A DNA stretch of 64,000 nucleotides from Calliopsis andreniformis (lineage: Eukaryota; Arthropoda; Insecta; Hymenoptera; Andrenidae), in NCBI RefSeq assembly GCF_051401765.1, contig NW_027480534.1, positions 186,001-250,000 on the forward strand, in the 5' to 3' direction. Position 1 is the first letter of the stretch; every line of letters begins with the position of its first letter. Shown in pieces: positions 25,379 through 38,497 of this stretch. The translations under genes and the position numbers were made by a program. The notes beneath the pieces are model-generated. The model was not told the DNA's origin, did no database searches, and worked only from the letters and a program-made list of their open reading frames with translations.

Positions 25379-27152
25379 GAATTCAGGATATTCTATTGGG
25401 TATTGAGAAGCGATGATTCATGGTTGAGTATTGAGTATTGATGATTGAGTACTGAGGGTTGAGGATTGAGGACGAGGACTGACGGTTGAGGATTGAGGAT
25501 TGAGGATTGAGGACTGAGGATTGAGGACTGAGGATTGAGCATGGAGGATTCAAGACGGAGGACTGAGTGTTGAGGATTGAGTGCTGAGAATTGATGTTTG
25601 AGGATTGAGATTTGATTATTGTATATTGTGGACTGAGTATTGTACCATGAGGCTTCAGGATATTCTATTGAGTATTGAGAAGTGATGATTGATGGTTGAG
25701 TATTGATGATTGAGTACTGAGGGTTGAGGATTGAGGACAAGGACTGACGGTTGAGGATTGAGGATTGAGGACTGAGGATTGAGGACTGAGGACTGAGGAT
25801 TGAGGATTGAGGATTGAAGATTGAGTATTGAGGATTGAAGATTGAGGATTGGGGATTGAGGATTGAGGATTGAGTATTGAGGATTGAAGATTGGGGATAT
25901 GGGACTGAGGATTGAAGATTCATTATTGAGGATTGAAGATTGAGAATTGAGGATTGAGGATTGAACATTGAGGACCGAGTGTTGAGGGCTGAGTGATGAG
26001 ATTTGATGTATGTGGACAGAGGTTTGAAGATTGCAGAATGAGTATTGAGTATTGAAAACTGTGAATTGAGGATATTCTATTGAGAATTGAGGATTGGCAA
26101 CTGATAGTTGAGGACTGAGGGCTGAGTATTGAGGATTCAGGATTGAGGATTCGGGTTTGATGTTTGAGGACTGAGGATTGAGGGTTGAGGATTGGGGATT
26201 GAAGATTGGCGGTTGAGGATTGAGGATTGAGGATGGAGGATTCAAGACAGAGGACTGAGTGTTGAGGATTGAGTGTTGAGGATTGATGTTTGAGGATTGA
26301 GATTTGATTATTGTATATTGTGGATTGAGTATTGAACCATGAGGCTTCAGGATATTCTATTGGGTATTGAGAAGTGATGGTTGATGGTTGAGTATTGAGT
26401 ATTGATGGTTGAGTACCGAGGGTTGAGGATTGAGGACGAGGACTGACGGTTGAGGATTGAGGATTGAGGATTGAGGATTGTGGACTGAGGATTGATGACT
26501 GAGGATTGAGGATTGAGGATTGAGGATTGAGGATTGAGGATTGAAGATTGAGGATTGGGGACTGAGGATTGAAGATTGAGGATTGAGGACTGAGGATTGA
26601 GGATTGAAGATTGAGTATTGAGGATTGAAGATTGAGGATTGAGGATTGAGGATTGAGGATTGAGGACGAGGGCTGTGGGCTGAGGGTTGAGGTTTAAGGA
26701 CTGAGGACTGAGTGTTGAGGATTGAGTATTGAGGATTGTAGATTGAGGATTTAGGATTGAGGATTGAGGATTGAGGATTGAAGGTTGAGGATTGGGGACT
26801 GAGTGTTGAGGGCTGAGTGATGAGAATTGATGTTTGTGGATTGTGATTTGAAGATTGAAGCATGGGAATTGAGTATTGAAAGTTGTGAATTGAGAATATT
26901 CTATTGAGGATTGAGGATCGACAATTGATTGTTAAGGACTGAGGGCTGAAGATTGAGGATTCAGGATTGAGGATTCGGGATTGAGGTTTGAGTACTGAGG
27001 ATTGAGGGTTGAGGATTGAGGATTGAGGATTGAGGCTTGAGGATTGAGGCTTGAGGATGGAGGATTGAAGAGAGAGGACTGAGTGTTGAGGATTGATGTT
27101 TGAGGATTGAGATTTGATTATTGAATATTGTGGATTGAGTATTGAATCATGG
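25379..27152 (+). repeat. Mixed-anchor block, superunit 3
   Basis: This is a copy of 4910-6676 at offset about 20476, seven bases longer. It restores the segment that superunit 2 has lost, so superunit 3 cannot derive from superunit 2 alone. Confidence 0.8.
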
Positions 27153-27494
27153 GAATTCAGGATATTCTATTGAGTATTGAGAATTGAGGATTAATGGTTG
27201 AGTATTGAGGATTGATTGTTGAGGGTTTTGTGTTGAATATTGAGGATTGAGGATTGAGGATTTAGGATTGAGGACTGAGGATTGAAGATTGAGGATGACG
27301 GCTGAGGGTTGAGGATTGAGGTTTGAGTATTGAATCCTGAGAATTCATGATATTCTATTGAGTATTGAGAATTGAGGATTGATGGTTCAGGACTGAGGGC
27401 TGAAGGTTGAGGATTCAGGTTTGAGGATCCAGAATTGATGTTTGAGGACTCAGGATTGAGGATCGAAGGTTGAGTATTGAGGATTGAAGACTGA

Positions 27495-27564
27495 GGATTG
27501 AGGATTGAGGATTGAGGATTGAGGATTGAGGATTGAGGATTGAGGATTGAGGATTGAGGATTGA
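27495..27564 (+). repeat. Ten perfect GGATTGA units in a row
   Basis: This is the longest perfect run I noticed. The equivalent runs in superunits 1 and 2 (7019-7081 and 15627-15689) have nine units, so this site changed by one unit between copies, as expected from slippage or unequal exchange in a perfect run. Confidence 0.85.
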
Positions 27565-27746
27565 AGACTGAGTATTGAGGATTGAAGATTGAGGGTTGAG
27601 GATTGAGGATTGAGGATTGAGCATTGAGGATTGAAGATTGAGGATTGGTGACTGAGGATTGAAGATTGAGGATTGAGGACTGAGGATTCAGGATTGAAGA
27701 TTGAGTATTGAGGATTGAAGATTGAGGATTGAGGTTTGAGTACTGA

Positions 27747-30700
27747 GGACTGAGGGTTGAGGATTGAGAATTGAGGATTGAGGATTGAGGATTGAGGATT
27801 TAGGATTGAGGATTGAGGATTGAAGATTGAGGATTGAATATTGAGGATTGTGGATTGAGGATTGAGGATTGAGGATTGAGGATGAGGGCTGAGGGTTGAG
27901 GATTGACCTTTGAGTATTGAATCCTGAGAATTCAGGATATTCTACTGAGTATTGAGAATTGAGAATTGATGGTTAAGTATTGAGTATTGAGGACTGAGGA
28001 TTGAGGACTGAGTATTGAAGATTGAGGATTGATGATTGAGTATTGAGGATTGAGGATTGAGGATTGAGGATTGCGCATTGAGGATTGAGGATTGAAGATT
28101 GAGTATTGAAACCTGCGAATTCAGGATATTCTATTGAGTATTGAGAATTGAGGATTGATGGTTGAGTATTGAGGATTGAGAATTGAGCATTGAGGATTGA
28201 GTATTCAAGATAGATTAATGATGATTGAGGATTGAGGATTGAGGATTGAGGATTGAGGATTGAAGATTGAGTATAGAGGATTGAAGATTGAGGATTGGGG
28301 ATTGAGTATTGAGGATTGAGGATTGAGGATTGAAGATTGAGGATTGAGTACTGGGAATTGAAGAATGAGTGTCGAGGATTGAGGGTTGAGGATTGAGGAT
28401 TGAGGATTGAGTTTTCAGGATTGAAGATTGACGATTGAAGATTGAGGATTGAGGATTGAGAATTGAGGACTGAGGATTGAAGATTGAGTATTGATGATTG
28501 AAGATTGAAGATTGAGTATTGAGGGTTGAAGATTGAGGATTGCGGATGTGGGCTGAGGGTTGAGGGTTGTGGACTGAGGACGAGGACTGAGGGTTGTGTA
28601 TTGATGTTTCAGGTCTGAGGATTGAGTATTGAGTATTGAAGATTGAGGATTGTGGATTGAGGATTGAGGATTGAGGATGAGGGCTGAGGGTTGAGGATGG
28701 AGGTTTGAGGACTGAGGACTGAGGGTTGAGGATTGAGAATTGAGGATTGAGGATTGAGGATTGAGGATTTAGGATTGAGGAATGAGGATTGAAGATTGAG
28801 GATTGAATATTGAGGATTGAGGATTGAGGATTGAGGATTGAGGATTGAGGATTGAGGATTGAGGACTGAGTATTGAAGATTGAGGATTGATGATTGAGTA
28901 TTGAGGATTGAGGATTGAGGATTGAGGATTGAGGATTGAGGATTGAAGATTGAGTATTCCGGATTGAAGGTTGAGGATTGAGAATTGACGATTGAGGATT
29001 AAGGATTGAGGATTGAAGATTGAGGATTGGGGACTGATGATTGAAGATTGAGCATTGAGGATTCAGGATTGAGGATTGAATATTCAGTATTGAGGATTGA
29101 AGATTGATAATTGAGGATTGAGGATTGAACATTGAGGACTGAGTGTTGAGGATTGAGTGACGAGAATTGATGTTTGTGGATAGAGGTTTGAAGATTGCAG
29201 ATTGAGTATTGAGCATTGAAATCTGTGAATTGAGGATATTCAATTGAGGATTGAGGATTGACAACTGATTGTTGAGGACTGAGGGCTGAAGATGGATGAT
29301 TCAGGATTGAGGATTCAGAATTGAGGTTTGAGGACTGAGGATTGAGGATTGAGTATTGAAGGTTGAGCATTTGGGACTGAGGATTGAAGATTCAGGATTG
29401 AGGATTGAGGGTTGAGGATTGAGGATTGAGGATTGACGCTTGATGATTGAGGGTTGAGGATGGAGGATTGACGATTGGGTATGAGGGCTGAGGGTCGAGG
29501 ATTGAGGACTGAGGATTGACGATTGAGTATTGAGGATTGAGGATTGATGACTGAGGATTGAGGATTGAGGAGTGAGCATTGAAGATTGAGGATTGGGGCA
29601 GAGGATTGAAGATTGAGGGTTGAGGACTGAGGATTGAGGATTGAAGATTGAGTATTGAGTGTTGAAGATTGATGATTGTGGATTGAGGTTTGAGGATTGA
29701 GGATGAGGACTGAGGGTTGAGGATTGAGGCTTGAGGACTGAGGACTGAGGGTTGAGGATTGAGAATTGAGGATTGAGGATTGAGGATTGAGGATTTAGGA
29801 TTGAGGATTGAGGATTAAAGATTGAGGATTGAATATTGAGGATTGTGGATTGAGGATTGAGGATTGAGGATTGAGGATGAGGGCTGAGGGTTGAGGATTG
29901 ACCTTTGAGTATTGAATCCTGAGAATTCAGGATATTCTACTGAGTATTGTGAATTGAGAATTGATGGTTAAGTATTGAGTATTGAGGATTGAGGATTAAG
30001 GACTGAGTATTGAAGGTTGAGGATTGATAATTGAGTATTGAGGATTGAGGATTGAGGATTGAGGATTGAGGATTGAGGATTGAAGATTGAAAATTGAGTA
30101 TTGAGGATCGAAGATTGAGGATTGAGGATGAGGGCTGAGGGTTGAGACTTGAGGTTTGAGTATTGAATCCAGCGAATTCAGGATATTCTATTGAGTATTG
30201 AGAATTGAGGATTGATGGTTGAGTATTGAGGATTGAGAATTGGGGATTGAGGATTGAGTATTGAAGATTGAGGATTGATGATTGACAAATGACGGTTGAG
30301 GATTGAAGATTGAGGATTGAGTATTGAAGATTGAGGATTGATGATTGAGGATTCAGGATTGAGGATTGAGAATTGAGGATTGAGGATTGAAGATTGAGTA
30401 TTGAGGATTGAAGAATGAGGATTGAGGATTGAGGATTGAGGATTGAGGATTGAGGATTGTAGATTGAGGATTTGGGACTGAGGATTGAATATTGAGGATT
30501 GAGGATTGAGGATTGAGGATTGAGGATTGAGGATTGAAGATTCAGTATTGAGGATTGAAGATTGAGAATTGAGGATTGAGGATTGAACACTGAGTACTGA
30601 GTGTTGAGGGTTGACTGATGAGAATTGATGTTTGTGGATAGAGATCTGAAGATTGCAGATTGAGTATTGAGTATTGAAGACTGTGAATTCATGATATTCT

Positions 30701-31557
30701 ATTGAGGATTGAGGATTGACAACTGATTGCTGAGGACTCAGGGCTGAAGGTTGAGAATTCTGGATTGAGCATTCAGGATTGAGGTTTGAGGACTGAGGAT
30801 TGAGGACAGAGGATTGAGGATTGAGGAATGAGGATTGAAGATTGAGGATTGTGTATTGAGGATTGAACATTGTGGATTGAGGATTGAGGATTGAGGACTG
30901 AGGATTGAGGATTGAAGATTGAATATTGATGATTGAAGATTGAGGATTGAGGATTGAGGGTTGTGGATTGAGGACGAGGACTGAGTGTTGAGTATTGACG
31001 TTTGAGGTCTGAGGATTGAGGATTGGCAATTGAGAATTGAGGACTGAGGATTGAGGATTGAAGATTGAGGATTGGGTATTGAGGATTGAAGAATGGGGAT
31101 TGAGGATTGTGGGTTGAGGATTGAGGATTGGAGATTGAGTATTGAGGATTGAAGATTGAGGATTGAGGATTGGGGATTGAAGATTGAGGACTGAGTGTTG
31201 AGGATTGAGTGATGAGAATTGATGTTTGTGGATCGAGATTTGAAGATCGTAGAATGGGGATTGAGCATTGAAAACTGTGAATTGAGGATATTCTATTGAG
31301 GATTGAGGATTGACCGTTGATTGTTGAGGACTGAGGTCTGAAGTTTGAGGATTCAGGATTGAGGATTCGGGGTTGAGGTTTGAGGACTGAGGATTGAGGG
31401 TTGAGTATTGAGGATTGATGATTGACGCTTGAGGATTTTGGATTTAGGATGGAGGATTGAGGAGAGAGGACTGAGTGTTGTGGATTGAGTGTTGACAATT
31501 GATGTTTGAGGATTGAGGTTTGATTATTGAAATTGTGGATTGAGTATTGAACCATGC
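27747..31557 (+). repeat. Second extra region of superunit 3
   Basis: Its first 1.6 kb (about 27747-29330) resembles 22400-24150 at an offset of about 5.35 kb, dropping to about 5.22 kb further on, so it is a second copy of part of the extra block. From about 29420 it contains cassettes found otherwise only in superunit 4 (42727-44876 and about 45970-48100). It ends at an anchor variant with GAAATCAGG in place of GAATTCAGG (31558). Confidence 0.75.
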
Positions 31558-33573
31558 GAAATCAGGATATTCTATCGAGTATTGAGAATTGGGGATTGAT
31601 GGTTGAGAATTGAGGATTGATGGTTGAGGGTTGTGTGTTGATTATTGAGGACTGAGTATTGGTGATTGAAGATTGAGGGCTGAGTATTGATGTTTGAGGT
31701 CTGAGGACTGAGGGTTGAGGATTGAGGATTGAGGATTGAGGATTGAGGATTGAGGATTGAAGATTGAGTATTGAGGATTGTAGATTGAGGATTGAGGATT
31801 GAGGATTGTGGATTGAGGATAGAGGATTGAAGATTGAGTATTTGGGACTGAGGATTGAAGATTGAGGATTGAGGATTGAAGATTCAGGATTGAGGATTGA
31901 GGATTGAGGATTGAGGATGAGGGCTGAGGGCTGAGGATTGAGGTTTGAGGACTGAGGACTGAAGGTTGAGGATTGAGAATTGAGGATTGAGGATTCAAGA
32001 AACAGTATTGAGAATTGAAGATTGAGAATTGAGGATTGAGGATTGAACATTGAGGACTGAGTGTTGAGGGTTGAGTGATGAGAATTGATGTTTGTGGATA
32101 GAGGTCTGAAGATTGCAGATTGAGTATTGAGTATTGAATACTGTGAATTGAGAATATTGTATTGAGGATTGAGTATTGACAACTGATTGTTGAGGACTGA
32201 GGGCTGAAGATTGAGGATTCGGGATTGAGGATTCAGAATTGAGGTTTGGGGACTGAGGATTGAGGATTGAAGATTGAGTATTGAGGATTGAAGATTGAGG
32301 ATTGAGGATTGAGGATTGAGGATTGAGGATGAGGGCTGTGGTTTGAGGATTGAGGTTTGAGGACTGAGGACAGGGGATTGAGGATTGAGAATTGGGGATT
32401 GAGGATTGAGGATTGAAGATTGAGGATTGGGTATTGAGGATTGAAGAACGAGGATTGAGGATTGAGGATTGAAGATTGAGTATTGAGGATTGAAGGTTGA
32501 GGATTGAGGATTGAGGATTGAGGATTGAGGATTGAAGATTGAGGATAGGGGACTGAGTGTTGAGGGTTGAGTGATGAGAATTGATGTTTGTGGATAGAGA
32601 TTTGAAGATTGCAGATTGAGTATTGAGTATTGAAAACTGTGAATTGATGATATTCTATTGAGGATTGAGGATTGACAACTGATTGTTGAGGACTGAGGGC
32701 TGAAGATTGAGGATTCAGGATTGAGGATTCGGGATTGAGGTTTGAGTACTGAGGATTGAGGGTTGAGGATTGAGGATTGAGGATTGACGCTTGAGGATTG
32801 AGGGTTGAGGATGGAGGATTGAGGTGAGAGGACTGAGTGTTAAGGATTGAGTGTTGAGAGTTGATGTTTGAGGATTGAGATTTGATTATTGAATATTGTG
32901 GATTGAGTATTGAACCATGAGAATTCAGGATATTCTATTGGGTATTGAGAAGTGATGATTCATGGTTGAGTATTGAGTATTGATGATTGAGTACTGATGG
33001 TTGAGGATTGAGGACGAGGACTGACGGTTGAGGATTGAGGTTTGAGGATTGAGGATTGAGGATTGAGGACTGAGGATTGAGGATTGAGGATTGAAGATTG
33101 AGTATTTAGGATTGAAGATTGAGGATTGGGGATTGAGGATTGAGGATTGAGTATTGAGGATTGAAGATTGAGGATATGGGACTGAGGATTGAAGATGCAG
33201 TATTGAGGATTGAAGATTGAGAATTGAGGATTGAGGATTGAACATTGAGGACTGAGTGTTGAGGGCTGAGTGACGAGAATTGATGTTTGTGGATAGAGAT
33301 TTGAAGATTGCAGAATGAGTATTGAGTATTGAAAACTGTGAATTGAGGATATTCTATTGAGAATTGAGGATTGGCAACTGATTGTTGAGGACTGAGGGCT
33401 GAGGATTGAGGGTTGAGGATTGAGGATTGAGGATTGACGGTTAAGGATTGAGGATTGAGAATGGAAGATTCAAGACAGAGGACTGGGTGTTGAGGATTGA
33501 GTGTTGAGAATTGATGTTTGAGGATTGGGATTTGATTATTGTATATTGTGGATTGAGTATTGAACCATGAGGC

Positions 33574-35702
33574 TTCAGGATATTCTATTGAGTATTGAGA
33601 AGTGATGATTGATGGTTGAGTATTGAGTATTGATGATTGAGTACTGAGGGTTGAGGATTGCGGACGAGGACTGACGGTTGAGGATTGACGATTGAGAATT
33701 GAGGATTGAGGATTGAGGACTGAGGATTGATGACTGAGGATTGAGAATTGAGGATTGAGGATTGAGGATTGAGGATTGAAGATTGAGGATTGGGGCTGAG
33801 GATTGAAGATTGAGGATTGAGGACTGAGGATTGAGGATTGAAGTTTGAGTATTGAGGATTGAAGATTGAGGATTGAGGATTGAGGATTGAGGATTGAGGA
33901 TTGAGGATGAGGGCTGAGGATTGAGGATTGAGGATTGAGGATTGAGGATTGAGGATTGAAGATTGAGTATTGATGATTGCAGATTGAGGATTGAGGATTG
34001 AGGGTTGAGGACTGAGGACGAGTACTGACGGTTGAGGACTGAGGTTTGAGGATTGAGGGTTGAGGATTGAGGACTGTGGGTAGAGGATTGTGGATTGAGG
34101 ATTGAGCATTGAGGACTGAGGATTGAGGATTGAGGATTGAGGACTGAGGATTGACGATTGAGTATTGAGGATTGAGGATTGATGACTGAGGATTGAGGAT
34201 TGAGGATTGAGCATTGAAGATTGAGGATTGGGTACAGAGGATTGAAGATTGAGGGTTGAGGACTGAGGATTGAGGATTGAAGATTGAGTATTGAGTATTG
34301 AAGATTGAGGATTGTGGATTGAGGATTGAGGATTGAGGATGAGGGCTGAGGGTTGAGGATTGAGGTTTGAGGACTGAGGACTGTGGGTAGAGGATTGTGG
34401 ATTGAGGATTGAGCATTGAGGACTGAGGATTGAGGATTGAGGATTGAGGACTGAGGATTGACGATTGAGTATTGAGGATTGAGGATTGATGACTGAGGAT
34501 TGAGGATTGAGGATTGAGCATTGAAGATTGAGGATTGGGTACAGAGGATTGAAGATTGAGGGTTGAGGACTGAGGATTGAGGATTGAAGATTGAGTATTG
34601 AGTATTGAAGATTGAGGATTGTGGATTGAGGATTGAGGATTGAGGATGAGGGCTGAGGGTTGAGGATTGAGGTTTGAGGACTGAGGACTGAGGGTTGAGG
34701 ATTGAGAATTGAGGATTGAGGATTGAGGATTGAGGATTGAGGATTGAAGATTGAGTATTGAGCATGGAAGATTGAGGATTGAGGATTGAGGATTGACGCT
34801 TGAGTATTGAGGGTTGAGGATGGAGGATTGACGAGAGAGGACTGAGTATTGAGGATTGATGGCTGAGGGTTGTGTGTTGAATATTGAGGATTGAGGATTG
34901 AGGATTGTGGATTGAGGATTGAGGATTGAAGATTGAGTATTGATGATTGAAGATTGAGGATTGAGGATTGAGGTTTGAGGATTGAGGACGAGGACTGACG
35001 GTTGAGGCTTGAGGTTTGAGGATTGAGGATTGAGGATTGAGGACTGAGACTTGAGGATTGAGGATTGAGCATTGAGGATTGAAGATTGAGGACTGGGGAT
35101 TGAGGATTGAAGGTTGAGGATTAAGGATTGAGGATTGGGGATTGAGGATCCAGGATTGGAGATTGATTATTGAGGATTCATGATTGAGGATTGAGGATTG
35201 AGGATTGAGAATTGAGAATTGAGGATGAGGACTGAGGGCTGAAGATTGAAGTTTGAGGCACGAGGATTGAGGATTGAGGATTGAGGACTATGGATTGACG
35301 ATTGAGCATTGAGGATTGAGGATTGATGACTGAGGATTGAGGATTGAGGATTGAGCATTGAAGATTGAGGATTGGGGACAGAGGATTGAAGATAGAGGGT
35401 TGAGGACTGAGGATTGAGGATTGAAGATTGAGTATTGAGTATTGAAGATTGAGGATTGTGGATTGAGGATTGAGGATTGAGGATGAGGACTGAGGGTTGA
35501 GTATTGAGGTTTGAGGACTGAGGACTGAGGGTTGAGGGTTGAGAATTGAGGATTGAGGATTGAGGATTGAGGATTTAGGATTTAGGATTGAGGATTGAAG
35601 ATTGAGGATTGAATATTGAGGATTGTGGATTGAGGATTGAGGATTGAGGATTGAGGATGAGGGCTGAGGGTTGAGGACTGACCTTTGAGTATTGAATCCT
35701 GA
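33574..35702 (+). repeat. Anchor-free block, copy 4 (with internal duplication)
   Basis: This copy is 2129 bp, 314 bp longer than copy 2. Most of the excess is a 307 bp tandem duplication marked by two occurrences of GGACTGTGGGTAG, at 34071 and 34378. The other copies have this marker once (for example at about 1347, 10509 and 19124). Confidence 0.83.
34071..34684 (+). repeat. 307 bp local tandem duplication
   Basis: GGACTGTGGGTAG starts at 34071 and again at 34378, followed by the same order of variants, including GGGTACAGAGG near 34231 and 34537. The period of 307 bp equals 43 heptamers plus one hexamer, and one GGATGA lies within it. Confidence 0.85.
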
Positions 35703-38497
35703 GAATTCAGAATATTCTACTGAGTACTGAGAATTGAGAATTGATGGTTAAGTATTGAGTATTGAGGATTGAGGATTGAGGACTGAGTATTGAAGATTGA
35801 GGATTGATGATTGAGTATTGAGGATTGAGGATTGAGGATTGAGGATTGAGGATTGAGGATTGAAGATTGAGTATTGCGGATTGAAGATTGAGGATTGAGG
35901 ATTGAGGACTGAGGATTAAGGATTGAGGATTGAAGATTGAGGATTGGGGACTGAGGATTGATTATTGAGCATTGATGATTGAGGATTGAGGATTGAGGAT
36001 TGAGGATTGAATATTCAGTATTGAGGATTGAAGATTGAGAATTGAGGATTGAGGATTGAACATAGAGGACTGAGTGTTGAGGATTGAGTGACGAGAATTG
36101 ATGTTTGTGGATAGAGGTTCGAAGATTGCAGATTGAGTATTGAGCATTGAAATCTGTGAATTGAGGATATTCAATTGAGGATTGAGGATTGACAACTGAT
36201 TGCTGAGGACTGAGGGCTGAAGATTGATGATTCAGGATTGAGGATTCAGTATTGGGGTTTGAGGACTGAGGATTGAGGATTGAGGATTGAAGATTGAGGA
36301 TTTGGGACTGAGGATTGAAGATTCAGGATTGAGGATTGAGGGTTGAGGATTAAGGATTGAGGATTGACGCTTGGTGATTGAGGGTTGAGGATGGAGGATT
36401 GACGATTGAGGATGAGGGCTGAGGGTTGAGGATTGACCTTGGAGTATTGAATCCTGAGAATTCAGGTTATTCTATTGAGTATTGAGAATTGAGAATTGAT
36501 GGTTAAGTATTGAGTATTGAGGATTGAGGATTGAGGACTGAGCATTGAAGATTGAGGATTGATGACTGACGATTGAGGACTGAGGACTGAGGATTGAGGA
36601 TTGAGAATTGAGGATTGAGGATTGAGGATTGAAGATTGAGGATTGGGTATTGGGGATTGAAGAATGAGGGTCGAGGATTGAGGATTGAGGATTGAGGATT
36701 GAGGATTGAAGATTGAGTATTCAGGATTGAAGGTTGACCATTGAGGATTGAGGATTGAGGATTGAGAATTGAGGATTGATGATTGAAGATTGAGTATTGA
36801 GGATTGAAGGTTGAAGATTGAGTATTGAGGATCGAAGGTTGAGGATTGAGGATGAGGGCTGAGGGTTGAGACTTGAGGTTTGAGTATTGAATCCTGCGAA
36901 TTCAGGATATTCTATTGACTATTGAGAATTGAGGATTGATGGTTGGGTATTGAGGATTGAGAATTGAGGATTGAGGATTGAGTATTGAAGATTGAGGATT
37001 GATGATTGAGGATTGAAGATTGAGTATTGAGGATTGAAGATTGAAGATTGAGTATTGAGGATTGAAGATTGAGAATTGAGGATTGAGGATTGAACATTGA
37101 CGATTGAGGATTGAGGATTGAGAATTGAGGATTGATGATTGAAGATTGAGTATTGAGGATTGAAGATTGAAGATTGAGTATTGAGGATCGAAGATTGAGG
37201 ATTGAGGATGAGGGCTGAGGGTTGAGGATTGACCTTTGAGTATTGAATCCTGAGAATTCAGGAAATTCTATTGAGTATTGAGAATTGAGAATTGATGGTT
37301 AAGTATTGAGTATTGAGGATTGAGGATTGAGGACTGAGCATTGAAGGTTGAGGATTGATGACTGACGATTGAGGACTGAGGACTGAGGATTGAGGATTGA
37401 GAATTGAGGATTGAGGGTTGAGGATTGAGAAGAGAGGATGAGGACTGAGGGTTGAGGAATGAGGTTTGAGGAACGAGGATTGAGGACTGAGGATTGAGGA
37501 CTGCGGATTGACGATTGAGTATTGAATATTGAGGATTGATGACAGAGGATTGAGGATTGAGGATTGAGGATTGAGGATTGAGGATTGAAGATTGAAGATT
37601 GAGTATTCAGGATTGAAGATTGAGGATTGAGGATTGAGGATCGAGGATGGAGGATGAGGGCTGAGGGTTGAGGATTGAGGTTTGAGTATTGAATCCTGCG
37701 AATTCAGGATATTCTATTGAGTATTGAGAATTGAGGATTGATGGTTGAGTATTGAGGATTGAGAATTGAGGATTGAGGATTGACGATTGAAGATTGACGA
37801 TTGAGTATTGAGGATTGAGGATTGAAGATTGAGGATTGGGGACTGAGGATTGAAGTTTGAAGACTGAGGATTGAGGATTGAGGATTGACGATTGAGGATT
37901 GCAGATTCAGTATTGAGGATTGAAGGTTGAGAATTGAAGATTGAGGATTGAAAATTGAGGACTGATGATTGAGGATTGAGAATTGAGGATTGAAGATTGA
38001 GGATTGGGGATTGAGGATTGATGATTGAGGATAGAGTATCGAGGATTGAGAATTGAGGATTGAGTATTGAAGATTGAGTATTGAGGATTGAAGATTGAGG
38101 ATTGAGGATTGGGGATTGAAGATTGAGGACTGAGTGTTGAGGGTTGAGTGATGAGAATTGATGTTTGTGGATTGAGATTTGAAGATTGAAGAATGGGTAT
38201 TGAGTATTGAAAACTGTGAATTGAGAACATTCTATTGAGGATTGAGGATTGACTATTGATTGTTGAGCACTGAGTGCTGAAGATTGAGGATTCAGGATTG
38301 AGGATTCGGGATTGAGGTTTGAGTACTGAGGATTGAGGGTTGAGGACTGAGGATTGAGGATTGACGCTTGAGGATTGAGGGTTGAGGATGGAGGATTGAG
38401 GAGAGAGGACTGAGTGTTAAGGATTGAGTGATGAGAATTGTTGTTTGAGGATTGAGATTTGATTATTGAATATTGTGGATTGAGTATTGAACCATGA
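35703..38497 (+). repeat. EcoRI-anchored cassette cluster, superunit 4 (longer form)
   Basis: GAATTC sites lie at 35703, 36458, 36898, 37254, 37700 and 38498. The distance between two marker points flanking the first cassettes is 343 bp (49 heptamers) longer than in superunits 1 and 2, because a segment related to the extra blocks replaces the original (about 35990-36430). An additional anchor at 37700 is absent from superunits 1-3. Confidence 0.8.

Larger units (their letters stand above)
18305..33245 (+). repeat. Superunit 3 (14941 bp), expanded form
   Basis: It begins as a copy of superunit 2 at offset 8615, loses 418 bp near 19850, and continues to about 22280 at offset 17370 from superunit 1. 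It then carries a roughly 3.1 kb block absent from superunits 1 and 2 (22280-25378). It resumes the superunit 1 order at 25379-27740 (offset 20476), enters a second extra region (about 27747-31557), and returns to superunit 1-like sequence before the next landmark. GAATTC sites include 20030, 20449, 20882, 21238, 22280, 22579, 22768, 23548, 24219, 24652, 24973, 25379, 27153, 27341, 27928, 28117, 29923, 30174 and 32921. Confidence 0.82.
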
